64,000 bases of DNA from Pomphorhynchus laevis (taxonomy: Eukaryota; Acanthocephala; Palaeacanthocephala; Echinorhynchida; Pomphorhynchidae). The first letter of the stretch is position 1, and every line of letters begins with the position of its first letter. The notes beneath the pieces are model-generated. The model had not been told where the DNA came from. It saw nothing but the letters and a program-made list of their open reading frames with translations, and made no database searches. A program made the translations under genes and the position numbers. Shown here piece after piece: positions 61,601 to 63,615 of the stretch. The stretch is from assembly GCA_012934845.2 (NCBI GenBank), contig WNNJ02002327.1, positions 124,001 to 188,000 of the forward strand, in the 5' to 3' direction.

Positions 61601-63615
61601 TTGAGAACATGTGTCGATCGCAAGTTATTTCTCTGGAGATGCATCTGGGTATCCATTGTCGATAACGGTAAACATACAACTGTCTATGTTGTTTACCTCA
61701 CCCTCCGGCATTACGTCGGCGAGTGTTTGCGAGCCGACGATCTGAATGGCCCGTGACGATTGTAATTAACTTGAACACTTATTAAGGCCCGCGACGATTG
61801 TGTGTTTAAGCTGACGAAATTCGTTTATGCGATTGTCTTTAAATTTTATGTTATTAAATTGTGTGTTTAAGCTGTTAAAATTTTATTATCAAAACTATAT
61901 TTGAAACTAAAAATTTTAAAACGATTAAATCAATATTTTACAATAAAATTCGATTATTTTATATTTTGATTAATAAAAGTTTAATTAAAAAGAAATTTGT
62001 AGAAAATATACATTAGAATACTCATAAAAATATTAAGAATCTAATAATTTAAAATATATTTTATGAATTAGTATATTTTATAAAAAATATTTGGTAAACG
62101 GCTTTCATTTAAAAAAGTTTCTTTTAAAGATAAATGTTTTTAAATTTTACGAATAATAAATAAATCTGAACTTACAAATGGTAAACATCGGTGTTTTCGA
62201 ATGCACCGCGCGAAATATTACCAATTTTATTGTGATCGAGATATCTACAACATAGCAATACAAAATTAACAATGATATTGAAATCCAACCAATTTAACGA
62301 AATACAACTTTACAATAAAATCTTTCTAAAATATAGCTAATACATATGATTGCTGAGAAAGAAACACTTTATGTAGATATTGCATGGAAATCACATCAAT
62401 TATGAAGCCATTAAATATCGATGTAATGTAAAAAAATAAAATTATTAAATGCTGAAATGCACTCCAGATATAAAGATTGCATCAGCAAAAATATACAAAT
62501 CGTAATTATTTGAATAAAATGATAAGTTACAAAGCCGCTCTTAAATCAATAATGTATAAAGTAACATATTTAAGCATTTGCCATATAAACCAGGACACAT
62601 AAATCTTATCCATATATTAAATTAATATATCCTATTGATAATCCCGTATATGTGGAAATAATATATCCAATTCATATGAATAATTTAAAGCTAGATGCAC
62701 AGGTGAGTGAAGTTGAAATTGTAGTTTAATATGTATTTACTAAAGTTGTTACAATGAACTAAATCTATATCTAACACGTTCCATGATTCAAGCATTTGTT
62801 TTTAAAGGATTATGACTTTAAAATTATCTTATTCTACTGCAAAATATAAAACGTTTATGTAACATTCTAAAACGAATATGGCGAAATTATTTTTATTTAC
62901 AATAATATATATAATTTAATAAATATTTATTATATAATAATATAATAATATTCTATAATTATATACTTTAATATAATACATTAATATATTAATACAAATT
63001 TAATATATTAATATATAACGTGCTTATTTCGTGATTTAGAACTTAATGTTTTCGTTATTTAAAACTTATAATTTAATGTAATATTTAATAATATTTAATA
63101 ATATAAATAATATTTAATTAATATTATTTAATATAAAAATTTATATATATATATATATATTATTCAATATATTAATATAAATTTAATATATTATTTAGTC
63201 CCAATTTGATAATTTAGAACTTATCATGTAAGGAGAAAGCAAAAACGGCAATTAAATTGCACTTACAAATTTAAAGTTGTCTTTCCAGAAAACACACAGC
63301 CAATATCCGAAATTAATTGATGGCTTAGGTTGCTAAATAGTTTTACCAGTTTACAAAATCTTCAACATAAATATGTGTTTGTTTCTTACAAGCACGTTCT
63401 CGTATCAGATACAAACACTTTCTTTACATCGCACTTCCTGTAAAAACAATAATGTATTTTTAAGCACCAAATGAAAATTACCAATCAGTCAGGATATATT
63501 GATTATCGGATGTTGAAATATCCATTATCGTATGTTCTAAGATGGGTGAATGAGCGCATCCGTAGGCATACGCACTCAGTAATGCTATTACTGTAGTTTT
63601 TAACATCCAGGTCAT
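13928..63615 (-). CDS. Giant-intron split gene for a secreted leucine-rich repeat protein, about 31 exons
   Basis: The exons listed separately below share one strand, one intron phase (each LRR exon begins with the third base of a codon and ends with two bases of the next) and one repeat pattern of the type D-L-S-x-N-x-I. Translation starts with a signal peptide at 63615, then a cysteine-containing cap, then about 27 single-repeat exons, and ends in two short exons with cysteines that could be a C-terminal cap. Summed coding length is about 2.2 kb, or roughly 730 residues. LRR proteins bind protein ligands, and the signal peptide places this one outside the cell or on its surface. One LRR per exon with phase-2 introns of about 69-75 nt is known from LGR-type receptor and Slit genes. 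No transmembrane or 7TM region was seen before 12 kb. It could be more than one gene, or a decaying one. The terminal exon is uncertain. Confidence 0.72.
14037..14074 (-). CDS. LRR gene exon 30: possible start of C-terminal cap
   Basis: 38 nt between TTTCAG and GTAAGT, reading FFTADNKRSIVV. It enters in phase 2 and leaves in phase 1. The next exon enters in phase 1, so the frame is kept. No LRR pattern. Confidence 0.42.
14513..14596 (-). CDS. LRR gene exon 29
   Basis: 84 nt between TTTAG and GTACGT; reads SLVANNLHAVTIYLGAVD, then NNLPLTFLK. Longer than the other repeats, so it may be the last repeat before the C-terminal cap. Confidence 0.6.
14644..14712 (-). CDS. LRR gene exon 28
   Basis: 69 nt between TTTAG and GTAAGT; reads DMSFNILRNLDLTDDLIS. 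47-nt intron to exon 29. Confidence 0.73.
14897..14994. repeat. Long near-perfect hairpin
   Basis: Arms 14897-14939 and 14952-14994 are reverse complements over 43 bp with three mismatches, around a 12-base loop. It could be a microRNA-like precursor, a tiny foldback element or a palindromic accident. It lies in the intron between LRR exons 27 and 28. Confidence 0.55.
15394..15462 (-). CDS. LRR gene exon 27
   Basis: 69 nt between ACTAG and GTAAGT; reads DLSHNRISSLDTSDLNFA. Canonical repeat. Confidence 0.77.
15510..15581 (-). CDS. LRR gene exon 26
   Basis: 72 nt between GTCAG and GTATGT; reads NLSFNELQSTDFLNFKKL. 47-nt intron to exon 27. Confidence 0.74.
15855..15929 (-). CDS. LRR gene exon 25 (divergent)
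   Basis: 75 nt between CTTAG and GTGATA; reads LEIFLCKLPLIILKMLKG then GIDVFDN. Hydrophobic spacing fits an LRR but the conserved Asn is absent, so this is weaker than its neighbours. Confidence 0.48.
16332..16400 (-). CDS. LRR gene exon 24
   Basis: 69 nt between TTAAG and GTAAGT; reads DVSYNIITSIMLPDTEYV. Confidence 0.7.
16453..16515 (-). CDS. LRR gene exon 23
   Basis: 63 nt between TTTAG and GTAGGT; reads NVSRNAITSIDLQTCPII. 52-nt intron to exon 24. Confidence 0.66.
16790..17170. repeat. Tandem repeat, about 135 bp, three copies
   Basis: CTATTAATACAAGTTCCTAA recurs at about 16812, 16947 and 17081 with matching flanks. The last copy diverges after 17115. Short ORFs across it are by-products. 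Confidence 0.6.
17577..17700 (+). ncRNA. Hammerhead ribozyme core, 5' truncated
   Basis: CTGATGA at 17614-17620, stem II GTCAT/ATGAC (17621-17634) and GAAA at 17635-17638 are intact. The sequence matching stem I and the cleavage triplet of the 17.9 kb copy is deleted or altered (GAC in place of GTC), so self-cleavage is unlikely. Confidence 0.55.
17873..17957 (+). ncRNA. Hammerhead ribozyme, type III layout
   Basis: All three stems close around the core. Stem III pairs GATTGCCGT (17873-17881) with ACAGCAGTC (17949-17957), with one mismatch and one wobble. The cleavage triplet GTC ends at 17882. Stem I pairs TGCCAG (17883-17888) with CTGGCA (17919-17924) and extends past a bulge. CTGATGA is at 17925-17931, stem II GTCAT/ATGAC at 17932-17945, GAAA at 17946-17949. 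Hammerhead RNAs cut themselves at the base after the GUH triplet. In animals they are known mainly from satellite, retrozyme and Penelope-like repeats, usually in the type I layout. Confidence 0.72.
18106..18174 (-). CDS. LRR gene exon 22
   Basis: 69 nt between ATTAG and GTAAGT; reads DLSNNILNDMNSFLQYRY. Hammerhead-bearing repeats sit in the introns on both sides. Confidence 0.73.
18887..18961 (+). ncRNA. Hammerhead ribozyme, type I layout
   Basis: Stem I pairs CCACA (18887-18891) with TGTGG (18957-18961) directly after a GTC cleavage triplet (18954-18956). CTGATGA is at 18892-18898 and GAAA at 18931-18934. Stem II is GAC/GTC with an inner GTAGT/ACTAC helix. Stem III is weak (A-C with G-T only), so activity is uncertain. 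Confidence 0.58.
19165..19242 (+). ncRNA. Hammerhead ribozyme, type I, mutated core
   Basis: Same arrangement as 18887-18961 with CCACA/TGTGG and GTC conserved and a better stem III (ACG/CGT), but the core GAAA reads GATA (19209-19212), which should abolish cleavage. Confidence 0.52.
19886..19957 (-). CDS. LRR gene exon 21
   Basis: 72 nt between TTTAG and GTGAGT; reads KLHNCMISSITNGMLSDS. Confidence 0.62.
20032..20100 (-). CDS. LRR gene exon 20
   Basis: 69 nt between TATAG and GTAAGT; reads LLPILTIPIPKLLYTELR. Length and phase fit, but the conserved Asn is Leu. 74-nt intron to exon 21. Confidence 0.58.
20360..21050. repeat. Diverged local duplications
   Basis: TGTCATTTGCATAACATTTG and its flanks recur near 20366, 20606 and 20834; the last two copies extend over about 190 bp to a shared CCACGATGTTTGAAAGTT. 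They lie within the intron between LRR exons 19 and 20. Faint LRR-like frames (LSNIVDI) occur in both long copies. Confidence 0.5.
21259..21318 (-). CDS. LRR gene exon 19 (short)
   Basis: 60 nt between CATAG and GTATGT; reads SLRKNPIRQIEGTFDLLE. Twenty residues, the shortest full repeat. Confidence 0.62.
21687..22510. repeat. Tandem repeat, about 385 bp, two copies plus a partial third
   Basis: Each unit starts at CAGCAGCAAATAT (about 21687, 22066, 22456) and contains a CCTAACCAC/GTGGTTAGG hairpin. The third copy is cut short by the TA microsatellite. Confidence 0.65.
22529..22608. repeat. (TA)n microsatellite
   Basis: About 40 uninterrupted TA units at the junction of the 385-bp tandem repeat and the hammerhead element. 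Confidence 0.95.
22757..22797 (-). ncRNA. Hammerhead ribozyme, type I with minimal stem III
   Basis: On the minus strand CTGATGA, stem II GCTC/GAGC with a CGGTA loop, GAAA and ACGCGTA follow in order. The stem I 3' strand reads CACGG instead of the TACCG of the 23.2 kb copy, weakening stem I. Confidence 0.62.
23237..23278 (+). ncRNA. Hammerhead ribozyme, type I with minimal stem III
   Basis: ACGGTA (23237-23242) pairs with TACCGT (23273-23278). CTGATGA is at 23243-23249, stem II GCTC/GAGC, GAAA at 23263-23266, and ACGCGT forms the minimal stem III, with cleavage expected after GTA at 23272. This GAAACGCGT form is the one known from schistosome satellite and animal retrozyme or Penelope-like ribozymes, where two copies often act as a dimer. 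Confidence 0.75.
23752..23928. repeat. Tandem duplication of about 90 bp
   Basis: CTCGAATCATTTAAATTTGT and the following 70 bases occur twice with a handful of differences, separated by a short inverted segment around GATCATTAGC. Confidence 0.6.
23951..24013 (-). CDS. LRR gene exon 18
   Basis: 63 nt between TTTAG and GTTAGT; reads NLDDNRLESFNSNMTPNI. Confidence 0.68.
24979..25044 (-). CDS. LRR gene exon 17
   Basis: 66 nt between AATAG and GTAGGT; reads DLSSNNLVEWNTDRILHSL. Canonical start; closes the four-exon run. Confidence 0.73.
25099..25173 (-). CDS. LRR gene exon 16
   Basis: 75 nt between TTTAG and a weak donor GTACAT; reads HISNCHLHRLTLFFKTTS. 57-nt intron upstream, 54-nt downstream. 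Confidence 0.58.
25231..25296 (-). CDS. LRR gene exon 15
   Basis: 66 nt between ATCAG and GTATGA; reads NLLNNHLPQESNIIFSGN. 55-nt intron upstream. Confidence 0.64.
25352..25420 (-). CDS. LRR gene exon 14
   Basis: 69 nt between AAAAG and GTAAGT; reads IVTDSVIYKIDELDFTSD. First of a run of four exons separated by introns of 54-57 nt. Confidence 0.64.
26529..27081. repeat. Repeated 340-bp unit, one full and one partial copy
   Basis: The unit starting GTTAACAACAATGAGTGAAT at 26529 reappears in part at 26877-27081 and fully at 30138-30482. The 3-kb element is inserted between the second and third copies. Confidence 0.65.
27082..30129 (+). mobile_element. 3-kb DNA-transposon-like insertion with imperfect terminal inverted repeats
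   Basis: The left end ACTAAGGGGGTCCAAAAATGC and the reverse complement of the right end (ACTAGTGGGGTTCGAAAACGC) agree at 16 of 21 positions. AGTGAA flanks both ends as a likely 5-6 bp target duplication. A second left-end-like sequence, AGGGGGGTCCAAAAATGC, lies at about 27411, so the left 330 bp may be a nested piece. The interior carries the transposase-like remnant. Confidence 0.55.
27960..29860 (+). pseudogene. Broken gene of an uncharacterised transposase-like family
   Basis: The N-terminal part reads KVLRLLDKCQKLNKL then FDICTCKCYDKG and CCECPIKIP, a cysteine-rich module. Next come QMADRYCVSSTAAANII, then LVSEPGSDYLDHIT, VVMCDGTAVNTGKHNGIIAQ and LGRPLQWSIC, and finally LTKRKPGTIHNARWVTT and CHSQSVERYIQMV near the end. 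From memory these are the conserved blocks of a multi-copy family of about 600-700 residues in arthropods and Hydra with no assigned function. The DGT..NTG core resembles an RNase H-fold transposase. The copy changes frame several times and carries stops, so it is dead. Confidence 0.6.
30138..30482. repeat. Third copy of the 340-bp unit
   Basis: Closely matches 26529-26870, including AAGCTGACAATATACCACGC and GAAAGTTCACTGCCCTTAAA. Confidence 0.65.
30743..30823 (-). CDS. LRR gene exon 13
   Basis: 81 nt between TTTAG and GTAACA; reads KMRFNYFPVTNINELSNV. Three residues longer than usual; 163-nt intron from exon 12. The next intron carries the 3-kb inverted-repeat element. Confidence 0.62.
30987..31058 (-). 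CDS. LRR gene exon 12
   Basis: 72 nt between TTTAG and GTATGT; reads DLSHNLISNIDSRVISNL. Canonical repeat. Confidence 0.77.
31200..31560 (-). mobile_element. LINE reverse-transcriptase fragment
   Basis: Minus-strand frame reads RSMIDTIKALCDKEVN then LSLYAMFINFRNAFD, the region before and including motif A of a non-LTR reverse transcriptase, with stops. Nearby 32690-32760 on the plus strand reads KSRIDLVFTSSQVESL, which could be an endonuclease remnant. Confidence 0.5.
32213..32284 (-). CDS. LRR gene exon 11
   Basis: 72 nt between TTTAG and GTAAAT; reads ASHSYLTSMFAIYKNRIQ. It aligns position by position with the 24-residue repeat of exon 12, but the usual D-L-S start is replaced. Confidence 0.6.
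33135..33183 (-). pseudogene. Eroded LRR exon
   Basis: Between CCAG and GTATAA. A pattern like NLR-F and SDQISELKE is visible across two frames, implying at least one indel, and the phase base is missing. Confidence 0.3.
33625..34105. repeat. Short duplicated segments with conserved reading frame
   Basis: 33625-33702 and 34017-34090 are about 80% alike. On the minus strand they read ELDYAFFIKIDGITKVM and ELEYAFFVKIDGMNKVM, with conservative changes. A shorter third piece lies near 33885. LRR-like spacing is possible, but no donor fits. 33340-33410 and 33720-33790 are a further diverged pair. Confidence 0.35.
34756..34860 (-). CDS. LRR gene exon 10 (long, cysteine-containing)
   Basis: 105 nt, the longest internal exon, between TTTTAG and GTACGC. 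It reads TVSSVITEELIISINED, then an acidic stretch and VCDNGGITK. Phase fits its neighbours. It may span one and a half repeats, or be the cap of a second LRR block. Confidence 0.55.
34930..35330 (+). other. Less AT-rich block, probable LINE 3' end
   Basis: Base composition changes sharply here. The end around GCCGACCCTGCCTCAAAGCG resembles 3' ends of RTE-type LINEs. No ORF recognised. From 35330 to 37000 the sequence is AT-rich with only one eroded LRR exon. Confidence 0.3.
35892..35953 (-). pseudogene. Eroded LRR exon
   Basis: 62 nt between ATCCAG and GTAAGA; reads HMKDKLICSYCLKCLRARK with LRR spacing, one base short of a multiple of three. Confidence 0.38.
37005..38070 (+). mobile_element. 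RTE-type LINE fragment
   Basis: Reads KNVGPDNIPIK, ALVPIYKQKGDVQ, FIPGRSTTDGIF, a damaged motif A near 37530, then MIYAAEIWSTKAEDIHRLAV, NEMRMLKWSAGITKKDK and FGHVARREDDYW, the characteristic C-terminal blocks of the RTE clade. A deletion removes motifs B-C (around 37620-37680), and several stops and frame changes are present. Confidence 0.75.
38278..38343 (-). CDS. LRR gene exon 9
   Basis: 66 nt between CTTAG and GTAAGC; reads DISQNELVFSHSDNTIISI. The second half departs from the consensus. The intron upstream of it contains the 15-bp minisatellite and a LINE fragment. Confidence 0.66.
38609..38660 (-). pseudogene. Eroded LRR exon
   Basis: 52 nt between GTAG and GTATAT; reads VQNKIFIRISMFTMTEQ, with N-K-I spacing like exon 4, but the length does not keep frame. 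Confidence 0.32.
38930..41950. repeat. 3-kb minisatellite, 15-bp unit, about 200 copies
   Basis: The unit is GCGCACAAATCTTAA with a GCCCAC variant. Long homogeneous blocks alternate: GCGCAC to about 39775, GCCCAC to 40115, GCGCAC to 40378, GCCCAC to 41070, GCGCAC to about 41770. Both edges are degenerate. One-base losses at 39778, 40363 and 40542 sit at or near block joins. Because 15 is divisible by three the array is open in several frames, which explains a spurious 959-codon ORF. Confidence 0.95.
41953..43010 (+). mobile_element. Jockey-type LINE fragment (ORF1 end to ORF2 start)
   Basis: Collinear with 53658-54716 of the nearly complete LINE at about 85% similarity, with several indels. 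ORF1 tail AHNPSS-type frame shifts are visible and ORF2 starts QSSQKPFSLNILQWNSGSAS. It is cut at both ends, on the left exactly where the minisatellite begins. Confidence 0.72.
43267..43334 (-). pseudogene. Eroded LRR exon
   Basis: Strong acceptor TTTTGCAG and donor GTAAGA enclose 68 nt, one base short of a whole repeat. The start reads DLEIRINVITCEI, then an in-frame stop appears; a one-base loss near the middle explains both. Confidence 0.5.
43550..43621 (-). CDS. LRR gene exon 8
   Basis: 72 nt between TTTAG and GTAAGT; reads NLSNNHIRELNPFVFSNL, a canonical repeat. Confidence 0.77.
44000..45900. other. AT-rich intron sequence
   Basis: Holds a palindromic cluster around AGATCTAGCTAAATCTAAGC at 44045-44095, an inverted pair CACGGTTAAT/ATTAACCGTG at 44834-44874, and one eroded LRR exon. 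A plus-strand exon-like segment at 44350-44394 reads IVVYDSNVGQTYAIR between AG and GTTTGT but has no partner. Nothing else seen. Confidence 0.3.
44767..44807 (-). pseudogene. Eroded LRR exon
   Basis: 41 nt between TTTTAG and GTAAGT. The phase base is missing; the remaining frame NIFSIGYSSIIDI has LRR spacing. Confidence 0.3.
45926..45994 (-). CDS. LRR gene exon 7
   Basis: 69 nt between TTTAG and GTAAAT; reads YLQHNQLTNMWNIDQD and ends KLET before the split Leu codon. Confidence 0.7.
46145..46870. repeat. Duplicated ACAACCGAACG minisatellite with flanks
   Basis: Short arrays of ACAACCGAACGAC-like units at 46165-46270 and 46622-46722 are each followed by the same roughly 110-bp AT-rich sequence (46285-46395 and 46755-46862). 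Confidence 0.6.
47121..47185 (-). pseudogene. Possible eroded LRR exon
   Basis: 65 nt between TTTTTAG and GTAAAT; open frame TSYVVVSKFNLLILLKM, one base short of a multiple of three. Confidence 0.28.
47486..47557 (-). CDS. LRR gene exon 6
   Basis: 72 nt between TAAAG and GTAAGT; reads DLSYNKLQTIPDSLLLNC. Paired with exon 5 across a 50-nt intron. Confidence 0.77.
47608..47679 (-). CDS. LRR gene exon 5
   Basis: 72 nt between GACAG and GTAATC; reads YLSNNRIDKIDEHAFDLV, a textbook 24-residue repeat. The intron before it is 14.5 kb and holds the LINEs; the intron after it is 50 nt. Confidence 0.75.
47930..48860 (+). repeat. Dispersed 0.9-kb repeat, copy 1
   Basis: Over 90% identical to 59030-59945 and present inverted in part at 50165-50930. 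Its left part is homologous to LRR exon 4 and its introns (62100-62370). Its minus strand carries an open piece LRRTDQKALKDTDCAVKRKL that keeps frame in the other copies. Confidence 0.7.
48070..48137 (-). pseudogene. Second damaged copy of LRR exon 4
   Basis: Shares the lost acceptor and the stop with the 59.2 kb copy, so both descend from one already broken duplicate. Confidence 0.6.
48888..49057 (-). mobile_element. Jockey-type LINE 3' end, 5' truncated
   Basis: Reverse complement ends with GGCTGGAGGTCTCAGATCCC and the 3' UTR of the LINE at 56650-56780. Identical in layout to 50612-50780. Confidence 0.65.
50165..50930 (-). repeat. Dispersed 0.9-kb repeat, inverted copy with LINE tail inside
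   Basis: Reverse complement of the repeat at 48190-48720. A LINE 3' end at 50612-50780 interrupts it, and TATAGTAGCAAGTATGATAT occurs on both sides of the LINE as a likely target duplication. Confidence 0.6.
50612..50780 (+). mobile_element. Jockey-type LINE 3' end, 5' truncated
   Basis: Matches the last coding bases and 3' UTR of the 52.9-56.8 kb LINE; nearly identical to the inverted piece at 48888-49057. Confidence 0.65.
51160..52255 (+). repeat. Three-unit tandem repeat, about 370 bp per unit
   Basis: TCGTGTATGCAATTGTTCAT recurs near 51197, 51569 and 51939. Units end at GTACAGTGCTGCATCTA. Overlapping short ORFs in two frames come from the repetition. Each unit contains GCGTAGG/CCTACGC inverted arms. 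Confidence 0.75.
52260..52934 (-). mobile_element. hAT-type (ZBED/SCAND3-like) transposase fragment
   Basis: Two minus-strand pieces: CALNDVITVVNHKKAHAFNS at 52730-52934 and LFLISEYPEITTKALKTILP at 52260-52444. Both match conserved blocks of hAT transposases and their domesticated ZBED relatives. The part between is frame-broken and no terminal repeats were identified. Confidence 0.55.
52995..54191 (+). CDS. LINE ORF1, nucleic-acid-binding protein with three zinc knuckles
   Basis: 398 residues. The middle (about 110-200) resembles the domain that precedes the zinc fingers in Jockey-type ORF1 proteins. At about 200-262 come CNGCHLWGHWSSNC, CGVCSSSEVHEGKC and CSNCGGQHPAWSRRC, three CCHC-type knuckles. 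A Lys/Arg/Ser-rich tail follows. The protein is expected to coat LINE RNA in a particle with the ORF2 product. Confidence 0.8.
   Translation: MERNSGISNVTSNFQAKENKVSPISSNFLISSTDGELPPVPKVVNLVIIRLLQPFERKNLFNIFLREFTSSYKKRILFNSIKYLDSEIRVSFSCPDLAASYLEFFETHLKEFGSTTYRPIQATLKINNFPPFATEEDIIALTSEFKIHNIRPILGKKGQAIPIAFCSTAVDQAECLAKSKCNPFLGYNLSFNIVDADDLTYPHCNGCHLWGHWSSNCTRPHTCGVCSSSEVHEGKCSLPPLCSNCGGQHPAWSRRCSIFKEYKLRHCGAPVKPAHFAAASLSNSNGYGMSDTDIFKIVDARLQTYKDEIRALMNHLIAKFEEPRSPPSTILTSSKRAPRSKKRSSSKQKLASLKLAKKDDICWELLASEGDEDNAGGQVSSPGRAGSEKGNFLSPSFC
54226..56685 (+). CDS. LINE ORF2, endonuclease and reverse transcriptase
   Basis: 819 residues. The N-terminal AP-like endonuclease shows LNILQWNSGG, DVIVLQETRSIR, IANIYIRPGE and MLLGDFND. 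Where the family normally has Ser-Asp-His the sequence reads ISHDLI, so the catalytic Asp-His pair may be disturbed. Reverse transcriptase motifs: LRPISIQNSLISIYEKALAR, HGFVKGRSVHSAI, VAVFLDFSAAFDRI, GVPQGSPLSPILF and LVVYADDTTALF, all intact. It nicks the target and copies LINE RNA at the nick. Somewhat shorter than typical Jockey ORF2. Confidence 0.85.
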   Translation: MQSSQEPFSLNILQWNSGGASALSLLSGRDADVIVLQETRSIRIPQDITRFIPKHIYTHFTPYITPPHASSSQGLLTLVKCSLRSSLLLNYSCPALSCLAVSLCKNGKRISIANIYIRPGEIHKNRDLLDRILGSGYDMLLGDFNDRTGRWINAALRRARNDYLIHKPPSPTFHCSTTNSLLDILLLHKMWLLKPICTEQSRQKQTISHDLIRWRIEEDTLLRRRFHFDPIRVAFFQAAIQLFPRIGNENLTEFNSFLSSQATAFLSTTYKGHIYNPTPTKLKVLAKMLGLPNVSVSARQAISNEYWSTRYRFQLSRDKANIAHLNPSQSSFWKIFKKEKFVCWKDRALGWIGSIGLDNVLKESLSLHNYGATQSPQPIPPWGDFRSRDLSVTDILNSWGPLPGTSKSVAPLSSRVCQLLTADQRREVAVTMLLASPSDVAGINISRRIFLPKHSPVSCPKDLRPISIQNSLISIYEKALARRIRDHLSRRNLIPPSFHGFVKGRSVHSAIGEVHQFCRDNSHQLAVAVFLDFSAAFDRISIPFVISSLRSLGLPARIVNRVEILLFTKRFYYEDDPDACQFYPITGVPQGSPLSPILFLAASIVLFKNFKRDQHLVVYADDTTALFSGRRCKDVASDISRFFLRLTDQLTLSNLILNSSKSQVVVFHGTPATKKKLKRLALSALSSILTNQPLPTFTSRVKYLGFTVTVNWSAKADLDRLKRILKKARWALKRAQHLSLNGKTQVRLWGTWAISGLVFFSRGRPPEQRLRFLKLLISRLPRIVRLDWILRGVIDPGWFSRRAACWISWRAQIPLDLRP
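56806..58072 (+). mobile_element. Decayed relative of the Jockey-type LINE, head-to-tail with it
   Basis: Starts TATATCCTCATCAATCACG directly at the tail of the previous LINE. An ORF1-like start (FQAKIADNISKIKATSNN, then GELPPFHKLKNLL) is followed by frame-broken ORF1 with damaged zinc knuckles and the first 90 bp of ORF2 (GRDADVIVIQ) before breaking off near 58072. Confidence 0.7.
58085..59040 (+). mobile_element. Reverse-transcriptase element fragment (same family as 0.6-2.8 kb)
   Basis: Reads VRTVLRIPRAARSTIAMHL, ISLLSFPKMVLQVP, YAIRYFPSTSMGGLDGL and GDIQPIAVGCSLHRLAARHA, the segment preceding the palm in this family. It is broken in several places and stops at the boundary of the 0.9-kb repeat. 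Confidence 0.55.
59030..59945 (+). repeat. Dispersed 0.9-kb repeat, copy 2
   Basis: Direct partner of 47930-48860. The left edge shows AGTTTGAAGTCTATT twice in tandem, at the junction with the reverse-transcriptase fragment. Confidence 0.7.
59179..59246 (-). pseudogene. Damaged copy of LRR exon 4 inside a dispersed repeat
   Basis: 68 nt homologous to exon 4 (62176-62244), reading YLNHSEIYNIS before an in-frame stop. The acceptor AG has become TG. Flanking intron sequence on both sides is also homologous. Confidence 0.6.
60450..61270 (-). mobile_element. Reverse-transcriptase element fragment (same family), opposite strand
   Basis: Minus strand reads PSNMANLVYAVVSNPSDETA with WWSMICLLKVALHVPRK, then SLLWSLRSFPPSSAGGPNSL and SPAYLKDLL. 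The blocks are in the same order as at 58.1-58.9 kb. Broken. Confidence 0.55.
61275..62170. other. No gene seen; short repeats
   Basis: TACAGTGCTCAG recurs four times at 61290-61375, and GGCCCGTGACGATTGT / GGCCCGCGACGATTGT at 61747 and 61785. The rest is AT-rich intron sequence. Confidence 0.4.
62176..62244 (-). CDS. LRR gene exon 4
   Basis: 69 nt between TGTAG and GTAAGT; reads YLDHNKIGNISRGAFENTD, one of the most canonical repeats in the set. Two damaged copies of this exon and its flanking intron are found at 48.1 and 59.2 kb. Confidence 0.75.
62250..63260. other. AT-rich intron between LRR exons 3 and 4
   Basis: Simple AT-rich sequence. 62245-62370 is the part of the intron that was copied together with exon 4 into the dispersed repeat. 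No further exon recognised. Confidence 0.5.
63267..63332 (-). CDS. LRR gene exon 3: first LRR
   Basis: 66 nt between TTTAG and GTAAGT, reading NLSHQLISDIGCVFSG. The N-L-S-H start matches the repeat consensus found in the other exons. It lies 57 nt downstream of exon 2. Confidence 0.68.
63390..63437 (-). CDS. LRR gene exon 2: cysteine-bearing N-terminal cap
   Basis: Acceptor TTTTTACAG precedes one phase base and the codons KCDVKKVFVSDTRTC; donor GTAAGA. The 44-nt intron before it is among the shortest in the window. Two cysteines directly after the signal peptide and before the first repeat are what an LRR N-terminal cap looks like, though the full four-cysteine LRRNT pattern is not present. 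Confidence 0.62.
63482..63615 (-). CDS. LRR gene exon 1: signal peptide
   Basis: The first ATG at 63615 opens MTWMLKTTVIALLSAYAYGC, a short basic start and a hydrophobic core typical of a secretion signal, with likely cleavage near the Gly-Cys-Ala. The following 24 residues are polar. An internal ATG three codons later is an alternative start. The exon ends in two bases (TG) before GTAATT, which join the first G of exon 2 to make Trp. The exact 5' UTR and promoter are not recognisable. Confidence 0.65.
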
